Notes under the pieces: generated by a model
What the model was told of the DNA's origin: nothing
The model's input: only the letters and a program-made list of their open reading frames with translations
Databases searched by the model: none
Shown: positions 1 to 9,547 of the stretch, in pieces
Position numbering within the stretch: the stretch's first letter is position 1
Layout of the letters: every line of letters begins with the position of its first letter
Program-made: the position numbers and the translations under genes
Assembly: GCF_004102745.1 (NCBI RefSeq)
Contig: NZ_RLII01000005.1
Coordinates: 62,001 to 126,000, forward strand
Reading direction: 5' to 3'
Length of the DNA stretch: 64,000 nt
Source of the DNA: Acetivibrio mesophilus
GTDB lineage: Bacteria; Bacillota; Clostridia; Acetivibrionales; Acetivibrionaceae

Positions 1-2
1 AA

Positions 3-974
3 ATTGGTGCTGTGGATTATTTAACAAAGCCTATTGACGAATACCAGCTTATTAATAGAATTAATGTCTACCTGAAGCTCATAGAAAAAGAGAGGACAAT
101 GAATTTAGTACTTGAAAAAAGGGTAAGAGAACAGACAGAAGAGCTAAGGGCTGCAAAGGAGGCAGCAGAGGCGGCAAACGAAGCAAAGAGCATTTTTCTT
201 GCAAATATATCTCATGAACTGAGAACTCCTCTTAATATACTGTACAGCACAACGCAAATAATTAATTCATACCTGAAGGATGACCGGATGCTGGACAGAG
301 AAAAAATTCGCAGCAAGATTGCGATGCAGCAGCAAAATTGCCATCGTTTGCTGAGGCTGGTTAATAATCTTATCGATATTACCAAGATAGATTCGGGCTA
401 TTTTGAACTGGAATTATCCCGGCTAAATATAGTTGAGATAGTTGAAAATGTTTCTTTATTGGTTGTGGAATATGCGAGGAACAAAGGAGTATCCCTGATA
501 TTTGATACCGATGTGGAAGAAAAGTTTGTATCCTGTGATCAGAATGCAATAGAGCGAATAATATTAAATCTTCTATCTAATGCAATAAAGTTTACACCTC
601 GAGGGGGGTCTATAAATGTAGAGGTGAAGGACTGCGGCATGACTGTTGCGATAAGCGTAAAAGATACCGGAATAGGAATCAGTGAGGATAAACTGGAAGT
701 AATTTTTGAAAGGTTTAAGCAGGTAGACAATCTTTTGACCAGGAAAAATGAAGGAAGCGGTATAGGCCTAAGTCTGGTTAAGTCCCTGATAGAGATGCAT
801 GGCGGAAGCGTTAGGGTAAAGAGCGAATATGGCAAGGGGAGCGAATTTATAGTCGAGATTCCTGCAGACTTAGCGGGCACGGACACTCCTTTGGGAGATG
901 TGACGGATAAAAGAGAAGAAAGTGAAAAAATTCATCATAATGTACATATAGAATTTTCTGACATTTACTATTAA
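3..974 (+). CDS. Hybrid response regulator / sensor histidine kinase (5'-truncated)
   Basis: The reading frame is open to the window edge, so the true start lies upstream. The first visible residues (IGAVDYLTKPID) are the end of a receiver domain, with its conserved Lys in TKP. A short coiled coil follows. Next is a HisKA dimerisation domain with the H-box SHELRTPLN, whose phospho-accepting His is visible codon 71. The HATPase_c domain has an N box (NLLSNAIKF), G1 (DTGIGI), F box (FERFKQ) and G2 (GSGIGLSLVK). An N-terminal receiver fused to a kinase suggests that it is itself controlled by an upstream phosphorelay. It probably lacks membrane segments, but the missing part could hold some. The next gene starts 47 bases downstream on the same strand, so the two are probably co-transcribed. 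Family assignment is certain; the signal is unknown. Confidence 0.93.
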   Translation: MGAVDYLTKPIDEYQLINRINVYLKLIEKERTMNLVLEKRVREQTEELRAAKEAAEAANEAKSIFLANISHELRTPLNILYSTTQIINSYLKDDRMLDREKIRSKIAMQQQNCHRLLRLVNNLIDITKIDSGYFELELSRLNIVEIVENVSLLVVEYARNKGVSLIFDTDVEEKFVSCDQNAIERIILNLLSNAIKFTPRGGSINVEVKDCGMTVAISVKDTGIGISEDKLEVIFERFKQVDNLLTRKNEGSGIGLSLVKSLIEMHGGSVRVKSEYGKGSEFIVEIPADLAGTDTPLGDVTDKREESEKIHHNVHIEFSDIYY

Positions 975-1021
975 GACGTATATCGGCACACATCCAATGA
1001 ATTTTCGGGGAGGTATTATTA

Positions 1022-4000
1022 ATGAAACTGCTAAGGCATATAACTATTCAGCACAGAATGTGGGGATTATTTGCAGTTTGGCTCATATTGTTCATTGTTT
1101 TTGCAGTGGCTGCTTATTCCAATATAAATGAAATCGGACAAGTATCCAAAGACATCTACACCCAATCGATGAGCACATCAAATGCCGTTAGAGAAGCAAG
1201 GGTTGGAATAATAAAGATTCAAAGAGGCATAAGAGAGCTTTTGCTGCTTGATAATGTTGATAATATCTATTATGAATTGATTAAAATCAAAGAATTGGAT
1301 AATGAGGTTTTGCAGAACTTTGATACAATACGGGTCAATTCCGAATATAATGGGGAAATAACTCAGCTTGTAAATGAAGCAACGGAGATATTTGACGAGT
1401 GGAGAAAGACTCGTGATGACATTGTGGCTTTGATACTGGAGAATAGGCATACGGAAAAAATACAAATACTTACTGCCGAAAACAATGAATTTGCCGAAGA
1501 ATTGGAAAAACGTCTTGATAGACTGGACAAGATTGAAGAAGGTGCGGCACTGAGTCTTATAAACCGATCTGCACAAATACAGACGTACCATAAAAACAGT
1601 ATATTCTATTGGACCGGCATAATAGTGCTTATTTCGGTTGTTTTGTTTACTATTGTGATAAGAAGCATAATATGGCCTATTTCATATTTGCAGCATGTAA
1701 TGCGCACCAGCGCAAATACCAGAGAATTGATAGAGGCAGATCTTATCGGAAAAAATGAATTGGTTAACATGGCTAATTACTACAACAAGCTTGTCAGAAA
1801 CTTAAAGGAGCAATTCTGGATGAAAGACAGCTGTAACACGCTAAATGAAGAACTTGCTGGTAAATTCGATCTCACGGAGCTTACAGGCAAAGCGATAACA
1901 TATCTGGCAAGTGTTATGGAGGCGGGAAACGGGGTGCTCTATCTTTATAATGATGAGGATAAGAAGCTGTATTTGAATTCATCCTATGCCTTTACCGAGA
2001 GGGATCGATTGTCAAATCAGTATGAGCTGGGAGAAGGAATCATAGGTCAGGTAGCTCTTGAGAGAAAGCCAATTCTTTTAAAAAATGTAAAAAGGCAAGA
2101 AGCTCTGGTTACTACAGGTACTGTCAGCGAAGCACCTCTTAATGTTTATGCCATGCCACTATTATATCAGGATCACCTTTACGGTGTATTGGAGCTGTCT
2201 TCTTTTGAGCCTTTTGTAGAATTAAAACAGGAATTAATGAACGAAGCTGCCAGGATTATATCTACATATCTATATACTGCAGTGCAAAATAATAGGATTG
2301 TAAACCTCTTGAAAATTACAGAGGCTGCCAAACAAGATGCAGGAAGGAAAGCGAGTGACCTGGAAGAGGCCAACAGGGCATTGGAAGAACAGCAAATCCT
2401 TCTGCAAAAGCAGACTGAGGAGCTTCAGCAGACCAATACCAGGCTTGAAGAACAGCAGCAGAAGCTTCAACAGCAAAGTGAGGAACTGCAGCAGACTAAT
2501 TCCCAGCTTGAGGAGCAGCAGCTGCTTCTTGAGGAGCAGGCGAGGCTGCTGAATACCAAGAATATGGATCTTGAAAAGACAACCCGGGAGCTTAGAGTAA
2601 GGTCTGAAGAATTGGAAAAGGTCAATAAATACAGGACGGAATTCTTGGCCAATATGTCCCATGAGCTAAGGACGCCGCTTAACTCAATTATTCTCCTTTC
2701 TAAAATGCTTATACGGAAGGAGATAAGTGAGCTTAACGAAAAGGATAAGGAAAAGATCGAAGTAATTAATAAAGCGGGCCAGGAGCTTTTACGGCTGATT
2801 AATGATGTACTGGACCTCTCGAAGGTTGAATCGGGTAAAATGGATTTGAATGTTTTTACTTTCCATTCTAGTGAACTGATAGAGGACTTGAGACAGATGT
2901 TCGAAAGCTCCGCAAAAGAGAAAAATATTTCTTTTGTAGTGGAGGATTCGATAAATTCCATGTTGGTAGGTGACAGAGATAAAATCTCTCAGATACTAAG
3001 GAACTTTCTTTCCAACTCATTTAAATTTACTGCGGAGGGTTCTATAACCTTAAGGGCAGTGAAGGATGAGAATATAGAAGGAGGTGCTTTGTTTTCAGTA
3101 ACCGATACAGGAATTGGTATTTCTGAGGAACACCTTTCCGTTATATTTCAGGAGTTTCAACAGGTGGATGGGACAATATCAAGAAAGTATGGGGGAACCG
3201 GGCTTGGGCTATCCATATCAAAGAAGCTAGCGTCCCTTATGAAAGGAGAAATAGAGGTCAGTAGCAAGGTTGGAGAGGGAAGCACATTCTCCCTCAAATT
3301 ACCTGGTCTTATTTACACAAAAAAGAGCGATGGGGATAGCATGACAATAAAGCAAGGTGGAAATAAGAAAATTCCAAAGGCACCGAAGAACGGCAAGGCC
3401 ATATTAATTATTGAAGATGATGCGGATTTTGCAAAGTACATAAAAGAGATAAATGAGAGTATGGGATTTAATACCCTCATGGCAAGCAGCGGTAAAGAAG
3501 GCTTGGAGTTGGCCAAAATCATCAGGGTGGATGGAATTCTACTGGATATTATGCTTCCCGATATGAGTGGAGTTGAAGTGCTCAGGGAGCTTAAGAGTAC
3601 CGATGAGCTAAAAAAGATACCTGTGCATGTGATTTCTGCCCTTGAAGATGATAATGTTTTACAAATTATGGCTTATTTATTAAACTATTCCAAAAAGAAT
3701 CCTAGAGATATTCTGATTTTTGGCGGTGATGCAGTCTGGCAGAATACGATAAGGAAGCTCTTTAAAGAAAAGGATATAAAGGCAAAAGTGGTGTCTACAG
3801 AGAATCGGGCCAAAATTGAGCTTAAAAACGAAATATATGACGCTGTCATTATGAATATGGAATTAAAAGATTGGGACGGGATAAATATTTGCAGGTATAT
3901 AGCTGAGCAACATGTGGATATTCCACTGATTGTTTACGCAGAAAAAGACCTTTCACAAGAACAGGAAGATGAAATAAGAAGATATGCAGATAGAATAATT

Positions 4001-4498
4001 ATCAAGACAGCAAATTCAGAGGAAAGGCTGCAGGATGAGCTGACTGTTTTTCTACAGGCGATTAAAGAAAACATCGACAATAGCTGCTACCTATTTTCAA
4101 AAATGAAGAGGGAGTATGCATTAAGCCTAAAGGAAAAGAACATTATGATTGTTGATGATGACCATAGAAATGTTTTTGTTTTGGCATCTGCTCTTGAAGA
4201 TTATGGAGCTAATATTGTAGCTGCAGAAAACGGCAAGGTGGCTCTTGAATTGCTGAGGACTCAGAAAGTGGATTTAATATTGATGGATATCATGATGCCG
4301 GTAATGGACGGGTATGAGACCATGAGAGCGATTAGGGGCGATAGTGAGCTTAGAGATATTCCTATTATCGCAGTTACAGCCAAATCCCTTAAAGCTGACA
4401 GGGAAAAGTGTATTGAGGCTGGAGCGGATGACTATATTTCAAAGCCTGTAGATTATGACGTGCTGATACGTCTTATAAAAGCTTGGATAGCTAAATAG
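1022..4498 (+). CDS. Membrane hybrid histidine kinase with GAF domain and three receiver domains
   Basis: This is a 1158-residue protein. TM1 is at about residues 13-33 and TM2 at about 192-216, enclosing a helical extracytoplasmic sensor of about 160 residues. A GAF-like domain lies at about 270-415. Residues 454-516 are three 21-residue heptad-type repeats that make a signalling coiled coil. HisKA has its H-box His at 547 (MSHELRTPLN), and HATPase_c follows with DTGIGI and GTGLGLSISK. Three receivers end the protein. REC1 has an aspartate at 842 (LLDIMLPDMSG) and REC3 one at 1089 (LMDIMMPVMDG). The middle receiver has Asn945 in place of the phospho-acceptor and GGD instead of the acidic pair, so it is probably a pseudo-receiver. 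SD GGGGAGG precedes the ATG. This architecture resembles multi-receiver kinases linked to stress or developmental phosphorelays; its ligand cannot be told from sequence. Confidence 0.93.
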   Translation: MKLLRHITIQHRMWGLFAVWLILFIVFAVAAYSNINEIGQVSKDIYTQSMSTSNAVREARVGIIKIQRGIRELLLLDNVDNIYYELIKIKELDNEVLQNFDTIRVNSEYNGEITQLVNEATEIFDEWRKTRDDIVALILENRHTEKIQILTAENNEFAEELEKRLDRLDKIEEGAALSLINRSAQIQTYHKNSIFYWTGIIVLISVVLFTIVIRSIIWPISYLQHVMRTSANTRELIEADLIGKNELVNMANYYNKLVRNLKEQFWMKDSCNTLNEELAGKFDLTELTGKAITYLASVMEAGNGVLYLYNDEDKKLYLNSSYAFTERDRLSNQYELGEGIIGQVALERKPILLKNVKRQEALVTTGTVSEAPLNVYAMPLLYQDHLYGVLELSSFEPFVELKQELMNEAARIISTYLYTAVQNNRIVNLLKITEAAKQDAGRKASDLEEANRALEEQQILLQKQTEELQQTNTRLEEQQQKLQQQSEELQQTNSQLEEQQLLLEEQARLLNTKNMDLEKTTRELRVRSEELEKVNKYRTEFLANMSHELRTPLNSIILLSKMLIRKEISELNEKDKEKIEVINKAGQELLRLINDVLDLSKVESGKMDLNVFTFHSSELIEDLRQMFESSAKEKNISFVVEDSINSMLVGDRDKISQILRNFLSNSFKFTAEGSITLRAVKDENIEGGALFSVTDTGIGISEEHLSVIFQEFQQVDGTISRKYGGTGLGLSISKKLASLMKGEIEVSSKVGEGSTFSLKLPGLIYTKKSDGDSMTIKQGGNKKIPKAPKNGKAILIIEDDADFAKYIKEINESMGFNTLMASSGKEGLELAKIIRVDGILLDIMLPDMSGVEVLRELKSTDELKKIPVHVISALEDDNVLQIMAYLLNYSKKNPRDILIFGGDAVWQNTIRKLFKEKDIKAKVVSTENRAKIELKNEIYDAVIMNMELKDWDGINICRYIAEQHVDIPLIVYAEKDLSQEQEDEIRRYADRIIIKTANSEERLQDELTVFLQAIKENIDNSCYLFSKMKREYALSLKEKNIMIVDDDHRNVFVLASALEDYGANIVAAENGKVALELLRTQKVDLILMDIMMPVMDGYETMRAIRGDSELRDIPIIAVTAKSLKADREKCIEAGADDYISKPVDYDVLIRLIKAWIAK
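2381..2569 (+). repeat. Three in-frame 63-bp tandem repeats encoding a coiled coil
   Basis: Three consecutive 63-bp units lie at 2381-2443, 2444-2506 and 2507-2569. Each encodes 21 residues starting LEEQQ, and the first two continue with (S/T)EELQQTN. They occupy residues 454-516 of the kinase, between GAF and HisKA. A 21-residue unit is three heptads, so changes in copy number would keep the helical register. The third copy has drifted. Confidence 0.8.
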
Positions 4499-4561
4499 AT
4501 TATAATAAAAATTTATATTCTTAATTTCATTTTTAATATTTTACTATTGGGGTGCAGTTGT

Positions 4562-5746
4562 TTGAATATTCATAGGGCAAAAGAAGGACAGATAATGCAT
4601 ATTTCAGTCATGGGGGAATTGGATTCGAAAGCTGAGGCAGACAGACTGTTAGAGTGCATTCATGAAAGTGGCAGATATGAAATACATATTACCTTTTTAG
4701 ATGCAAATATTGTTACACGGGATATTGTTGAAAGAATAATGAAGATGCAGGAGGATAATAGATGCAAGGTATTTGTGCTTAAAGCATACTTATATTCATA
4801 TTTTCTGTCTCTTGGTATAAAATGTTTTTTGGTAAAGAAAAAATCCCTATTAAATAAGACTTATCAGAGTAATGAAAAATTAAACTGTCAGGATTTTGAG
4901 CCGGAACAGGTGGAAGATTTTCTGAGGGACATTTACGATAAGTATGGATATGACTTTACAGAGTATCGGAAGGATAGTATAATAAGACGAATAAAAATAT
5001 CAATGCTAAGATACTGCATGACATGCTTTGAGGAATTCAGAGAGCGGGTTCTCAACGATCAGGACGTATTTGAACAGCTTTTTTTGGATTTTTCTATCAA
5101 TACTACGAATTTCTTCAGGGATCCTGAAGTTTTTACATTCCTTAAAGAGAGTGTATTGCTTCGTTTGGATTCCTATTCTCATATTAAGATATGGAGCGTT
5201 GGTTGCTCCAACGGGAAGGAGCCGTATTCCCTTGCAATGATTCTGAAGGAATTGGGTATTCTTCACAAGGTGCAGATTTACGCCACCGACATAAATCCCT
5301 ACGTTATTGAGGAGGCAAAGAACGGTCTTTATTCCATTAGTACAATAGATGACGATATTGACAACTATAAAAAAGCAGGGGGAGCAAAAGACTTTACCGA
5401 CTATTTTGATATTACCTGCAACTATATGAAGATTAAGGACGAGCTAAAAGAGAATATTTTGTTTTTTCAGCACAGTGTAATTGAAAAGGGGATCCTCAAT
5501 GAATTTCAGATGATTCTTTGCAGAAATTTAATGATTTATTTTGACATAGTCTTGCAAAAGAAAGTGCTTCGGCATTTTTACAATTCACTGGATGATGGGG
5601 GATTTCTGATAATGGGCAAGAGTGAAGGTATGCTTCTTAATAACGGATATGAGCATTTTGTCGATTACAATGAAAAACACAAGGTTTTTAGAAGAAAGAA
5701 CTTATCTTTTATTAATCATGAAAGTCCATATAATGGAAAAGGTTGA
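4562..5746 (+). CDS. CheR-type SAM-dependent methyltransferase with extra N-terminal domain
   Basis: The last 270 residues are a CheR-family protein-glutamate O-methyltransferase. A helical CheR_N region (about 110-180) is followed by the SAM-binding motif WSVGCSNGKEPYSLAM, then ATDIN and CRNLMIYF. CheR enzymes use SAM to methylate glutamates of chemoreceptors or related sensors. The first ~100 residues are not CheR. They begin ISVMGELDSKAEAD and have a beta-alpha pattern resembling a STAS (anti-sigma antagonist) domain, which is a weak assignment. The start is uncertain: TTG at 4562 is preceded by GGGGTG at 4550-4555, and an upstream in-frame TTG at 4547 is possible. The gene follows two hybrid kinases and no cheB is adjacent, so it may serve a kinase-linked pathway rather than flagellar chemotaxis. 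Confidence 0.88.
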   Translation: MNIHRAKEGQIMHISVMGELDSKAEADRLLECIHESGRYEIHITFLDANIVTRDIVERIMKMQEDNRCKVFVLKAYLYSYFLSLGIKCFLVKKKSLLNKTYQSNEKLNCQDFEPEQVEDFLRDIYDKYGYDFTEYRKDSIIRRIKISMLRYCMTCFEEFRERVLNDQDVFEQLFLDFSINTTNFFRDPEVFTFLKESVLLRLDSYSHIKIWSVGCSNGKEPYSLAMILKELGILHKVQIYATDINPYVIEEAKNGLYSISTIDDDIDNYKKAGGAKDFTDYFDITCNYMKIKDELKENILFFQHSVIEKGILNEFQMILCRNLMIYFDIVLQKKVLRHFYNSLDDGGFLIMGKSEGMLLNNGYEHFVDYNEKHKVFRRKNLSFINHESPYNGKG

Positions 5747-5751
5747 GTCTA

Positions 5752-8109
5752 ATGAGTGAATGCAAAAAGGAATTAAAGATAGCGGTAAGGAATCTGGTCG
5801 AGTTTGTGCTGCGAACAGGTGATATTGACAGCTCTTTTGGCGGCAGCAACAGGGCTGCTGAAGGTACAAGACTTCATAAAAAAATACAGAAGGCCCAGGG
5901 CAAAGAGTATAGTTCGGAAGTTTTCCTAAAGACCACTATTGAATTTGACGATTTTTTTCTTACTGTTGAAGGAAGGGCGGATGGTGTAATAAATGAGGAC
6001 GGCTGTTTTACGATTGACGAGATAAAAACAACAGCAGTACCTTTGGAATCAATAGATGAGTTTTACAATCCTCTGCACTGGGCACAGGCAAAATGCTATG
6101 CATATATTCAGGCAGTAAATGAAAATTTGGACAATATAAAAGTAAGGCTTACCTATTGTCATTTGGATACGGAAGAAATAAAATACCTGGTTGAAGAGTT
6201 CAGTTTTGCACAGTTGAAACAGTTTTTTGATGAACTCGTTGAAAAATATCATGTATGGGCAAGACTTGCGTTTGATTGGCAGATTAAGAGGGACAGCTCA
6301 ATCAAAGACCTTGTGTTTCCTTTTGAGAAATATAGAAAGGGTCAAAGAAAGCTTGCTGTAGCTGTTTACAAGACCATTACAGAGGGTAAAAAACTTTATG
6401 TAAAGGCACCTACGGGTATTGGAAAAACTATTTCAACCTTGTTTCCGGCAGTTAAGGCTATGGGGGAAGGACATACCTCAAAAATTTTTTACCTTACAGC
6501 AAAGACCATTACAGGAGGTGTCGCTAAAGAAGCTTTTGCAAAAATGAGGGAAAAGGGTCTTTTGCTTAAGACGGTGACTCTCACTGCAAAGGAAAAAATA
6601 TGTTTTATGGAAAAATCTGCATGCAAGCCGGAAAAATGCGAGTTTGCTAGAGGGCATTTTGATAGAGTAAATGAAGCAATAATGGATATACTTACTAGGG
6701 AAGATGAAATTAAAAGAGAAGTTATAGAGCAATATGCAAAGGAGCACAGAGTTTGTCCCTTTGAGTTTGCATTGGATCTTACCCTCTGGGCTGATGCTAT
6801 AATTTGCGACTATAATTATGTGTTTGACCCGAAGGTATACTTAAAAAGGTTTTTCTCCGATGCGGGCGGTGACTATACTTTTCTGGTTGATGAGGCCCAC
6901 AACCTTGTGGACAGGGCAAGAGAAATGTTTTCGGCACAGCTTTCGAAAAAGGAATTTCTTAAGTTGAAGAAAGCAATGAAAGAGGAGAGTCCTAAAATAT
7001 CCAAAACACTGAATAAACTTAATACATTTATGCTGACAATGAAAAAGCTCTGTGCCGATAACGATTATTATGTGAGTAAAGAAGAACAAAGTGAAATATA
7101 TCTGCTTTTAAGAAGACTCATTGGTGAATGTGAAGAATACTTGGCGGAAAAGGCGAAAAGCGGCGTTGAAAATGAAGATCTTCTCCAACTCTACTTTGAT
7201 GTACTTATGTATATTAAGATATCCGAGCTCTATGATGATAGGTATGTTACCTTTGTGGAGAAATCCGATAACGATGTTATAATAAAGCTTTTTTGCCTTG
7301 ACCCTTCCCATCTCTTGAGTGAAGCTCTAAAAAGAGGAAAGGCTGCGGTTTTCTTTTCAGCTACGCTACTGCCTTTGGACTATTTCAAGGAGATATTGGG
7401 GGGCGGGCCGGATGACTATACAATGTATTTGAATTCACCTTTTGAAGTGAATAACAGGTGTCTCATGATAGCCGACAGGATATCTACCCGGTATCAGGAT
7501 AGAGACAAAAGCTGCAATGAGGTTGTACAGTGCATAAAGTCTACTGTTCAAGCCAAAAAGGGAAATTACATTGCTTTTTTCCCGTCGTACCAGTATATGA
7601 ACATGATTTATGAATTGGTTGAAAAAGAATGCAGCGATATAAGGGTTTATGTTCAGTCAGCTTCCATGGCGGAAAAGGAAAGAGAGGATTTTCTTGAACA
7701 TTTTAAGGCTGATCCTGAAGAAACAGTGCTGGGTTTTTGCGTATTGGGAGGAATTTTTTCTGAAGGAATTGACCTTAAGGATGACAGGCTGATAGGGGCA
7801 ATTATTGTGGGAGTGGGCCTTCCTCAAATATGCTATGAAAGGAATATAATAAGGGATTATTACCGGAATAAAAACCGGCTTGGGTTTGAATATTCATATA
7901 TGTATCCCGGAATGAACAAAGTTATGCAGGCAGCAGGGAGGGTTATAAGGTCGGAAGATGACAAGGGGGTAATACTTTTAATTGATGACAGGTTTACAAA
8001 TCCAAGTTATCTTGCACTTTTTCCCAATGAATGGTTCCCCTATGTCAGGGTAGCAGGGAGTAATATATCAGAGAATATAAAAAAGTTTTGGAATGGACAT
8101 GGGGGTTGA
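5752..8109 (+). CDS. XPD/DinG-type DNA helicase with N-terminal PD-(D/E)XK nuclease domain
   Basis: This protein of about 785 residues has two parts. The first ~190 residues look like a Cas4/RecB-type nuclease: a His in the GTRLHKK segment, GRADGV with the metal-binding Asp, and the IDEIKTT core carrying the E-x-K pair. The remainder is a superfamily 2 XPD-like helicase with Walker A APTGIGKT and a DEAH box (VDEAHN). Four cysteines between them (ICF, SAC, EKC, VCP) are spaced like an XPD/DinG 4Fe-4S domain. Helicase_C_2 motifs follow, including GGIFSEGIDL and QAAGRVIRS. It presumably unwinds and trims DNA during repair. ATG 5752 sits 9 bases after GGAAAAGG; an in-frame TTG at 5743 overlaps the cheR stop. 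The gene is tightly linked to cheR but unrelated in function. No CRISPR or cas genes are nearby. Confidence 0.9.
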   Translation: MSECKKELKIAVRNLVEFVLRTGDIDSSFGGSNRAAEGTRLHKKIQKAQGKEYSSEVFLKTTIEFDDFFLTVEGRADGVINEDGCFTIDEIKTTAVPLESIDEFYNPLHWAQAKCYAYIQAVNENLDNIKVRLTYCHLDTEEIKYLVEEFSFAQLKQFFDELVEKYHVWARLAFDWQIKRDSSIKDLVFPFEKYRKGQRKLAVAVYKTITEGKKLYVKAPTGIGKTISTLFPAVKAMGEGHTSKIFYLTAKTITGGVAKEAFAKMREKGLLLKTVTLTAKEKICFMEKSACKPEKCEFARGHFDRVNEAIMDILTREDEIKREVIEQYAKEHRVCPFEFALDLTLWADAIICDYNYVFDPKVYLKRFFSDAGGDYTFLVDEAHNLVDRAREMFSAQLSKKEFLKLKKAMKEESPKISKTLNKLNTFMLTMKKLCADNDYYVSKEEQSEIYLLLRRLIGECEEYLAEKAKSGVENEDLLQLYFDVLMYIKISELYDDRYVTFVEKSDNDVIIKLFCLDPSHLLSEALKRGKAAVFFSATLLPLDYFKEILGGGPDDYTMYLNSPFEVNNRCLMIADRISTRYQDRDKSCNEVVQCIKSTVQAKKGNYIAFFPSYQYMNMIYELVEKECSDIRVYVQSASMAEKEREDFLEHFKADPEETVLGFCVLGGIFSEGIDLKDDRLIGAIIVGVGLPQICYERNIIRDYYRNKNRLGFEYSYMYPGMNKVMQAAGRVIRSEDDKGVILLIDDRFTNPSYLALFPNEWFPYVRVAGSNISENIKKFWNGHGG

Positions 8110-8177
8110 AAGAGAAGGTTTTATTGGTATAATCAAAGTAAACAGATTGGTATTATGATTTTTGGAGGCGATTGGAT

Positions 8178-9461
8178 ATGGAAGAAGTAAAAATTAGTTT
8201 TCTGGGTTTTGGGAATGTTGGAACCGGTGCTTATAAAATTATTCGCGATAATGGAAAAGATATTTTGCTAAGTGAAGGAGTTGGACTCAAAGTAGCAAAA
8301 ATTCTTGTACGGGATATTAATAAGAAAAGAGATATAGAATTGGAGCATTCAATTCTGACGGATAAATTTGAAGAAATCGCCAATGATCCTGAAATCTCTA
8401 TTGTTGCTGAATTCATGGGAGGTGTAGAGCCAGCCAAAGATTATATTGTGTCCTGCCTTATGAATAAGAAGACGGTGGTTACGGCAAATAAGGAGCTTAT
8501 TGCAAAGCATGGCCTGGAGCTCCAAACGGTTGCCCGGGAAAATGGAGTGGGACTGTATTATGAAGCGAGCGTGGCAGGTGGCGTTCCGGTTATCAAGATT
8601 CTTGCAGAGTCGCTTCAGGCAAACAAGATTGGCGAGATTATGGGGATTATTAACGGTACCACCAATTATATACTGACGAAGATGTCGGAAGAGGGCAGAG
8701 ATTTCAGTGATGTACTTTCAGAGGCACAAAAGCTTGGGTTTGCAGAACCGGATCCAACTGCTGACATAGAGGGTTTTGATGCGATGTATAAAATTTGCAT
8801 ATTGTCCTCCATGGCCTTTCATAAGCGGGTAGATGTCAACAATATTTACAGGGAAGGGATTACTAAAATTACGACAGAAGATATTGAATATGGTAGGGAG
8901 TTGGGATTTGCAATCCGCCTTCTTGCTATTGCCAAAAAGCGCAACAACACCGTCGAAGTAAGAGTTCATCCCACATTCATACCTGTTGATCATCCTTTGG
9001 CTGCCGTCCGGCATTCCTTTAATGCAGTATTCTTAAAGGGAGATGCAGTGGGAAATATAATGCTGTATGGCAAAGGTGCAGGGGACCTTCCTACGGGAAG
9101 TGCAATTGTATCGGATATAATTACTGCATATCATCAGAGAAGCAAACACAGGTATATAAGCTTTTATAACGACGAAGGCTCTGCCGAAAAACTAAAATTC
9201 AACGATGATTGGGAAAGTGAATTCTTTGTTAGACTTACAGTAAAGGATAAGCCCGGTGTTCTTGCCAAAATTGCCGGATACTTTGGTAAATATGGAGTGA
9301 GCATAGCATCGGTAATCCAGAAGGACAGGGGAAAGGATGCTGTTCCGCTGATATTTGTGACTCATTTGGCCAAGGAGCTTTCCATGAAAAAGGCTATATC
9401 CGATATTGCAAAGGAAGAGGATGTATTAATGGTTGAAAACATCATACCTGTAGAGCGTTAA
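8178..9461 (+). CDS. hom: Homoserine dehydrogenase with C-terminal ACT domain
   Basis: It catalyses NAD(P)H-dependent reduction of aspartate semialdehyde to homoserine, the branch point to threonine and methionine. The N-terminal Rossmann motif is GFGNVGTG at residues 10-17. The conserved segments TANKELIAKHG, EASVAGGVPVI and GIINGTTNYI are present. The C-terminal ~80 residues are an ACT domain (DKPGVLAKIAGYFGKYGVSI), the usual site of threonine feedback. At 427 residues it has the normal length of the ACT-containing class. ATG 8178 lies 9 bases after GGAGG at 8164-8168, better spaced than the in-frame TTG at 8172. It is a single gene with its own upstream gap; no thrC or thrB follows. Confidence 0.96.
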   Translation: MEEVKISFLGFGNVGTGAYKIIRDNGKDILLSEGVGLKVAKILVRDINKKRDIELEHSILTDKFEEIANDPEISIVAEFMGGVEPAKDYIVSCLMNKKTVVTANKELIAKHGLELQTVARENGVGLYYEASVAGGVPVIKILAESLQANKIGEIMGIINGTTNYILTKMSEEGRDFSDVLSEAQKLGFAEPDPTADIEGFDAMYKICILSSMAFHKRVDVNNIYREGITKITTEDIEYGRELGFAIRLLAIAKKRNNTVEVRVHPTFIPVDHPLAAVRHSFNAVFLKGDAVGNIMLYGKGAGDLPTGSAIVSDIITAYHQRSKHRYISFYNDEGSAEKLKFNDDWESEFFVRLTVKDKPGVLAKIAGYFGKYGVSIASVIQKDRGKDAVPLIFVTHLAKELSMKKAISDIAKEEDVLMVENIIPVER

Positions 9462-9480
9462 TAAAGCTATAAATAGAGAA

Positions 9481-9547
9481 AGTATCCCTGGGGCGAGGGA
9501 TACTTCTAGAAGTGGTAAATTAAACTGTAGGTATTAAATCTACAGTT
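9481..9547 (+). terminator. Two stem-loops after hom
   Basis: A 9-bp perfect stem (AGTATCCCT at 9481-9489, AGGGATACT at 9496-9504) starts 19 bases after the hom stop. A second 8-bp stem (AACTGTAG at 9523-9530, CTACAGTT at 9540-9547) follows. Neither has a strong T-run, so termination may be inefficient. The gene on the other side converges. Confidence 0.5.

Noticed and set aside
2381-2569. Tandem repeat as a possible CRISPR-like array
   Set aside because: The three 63-bp units are contiguous without spacers and in frame with a kinase coiled coil.
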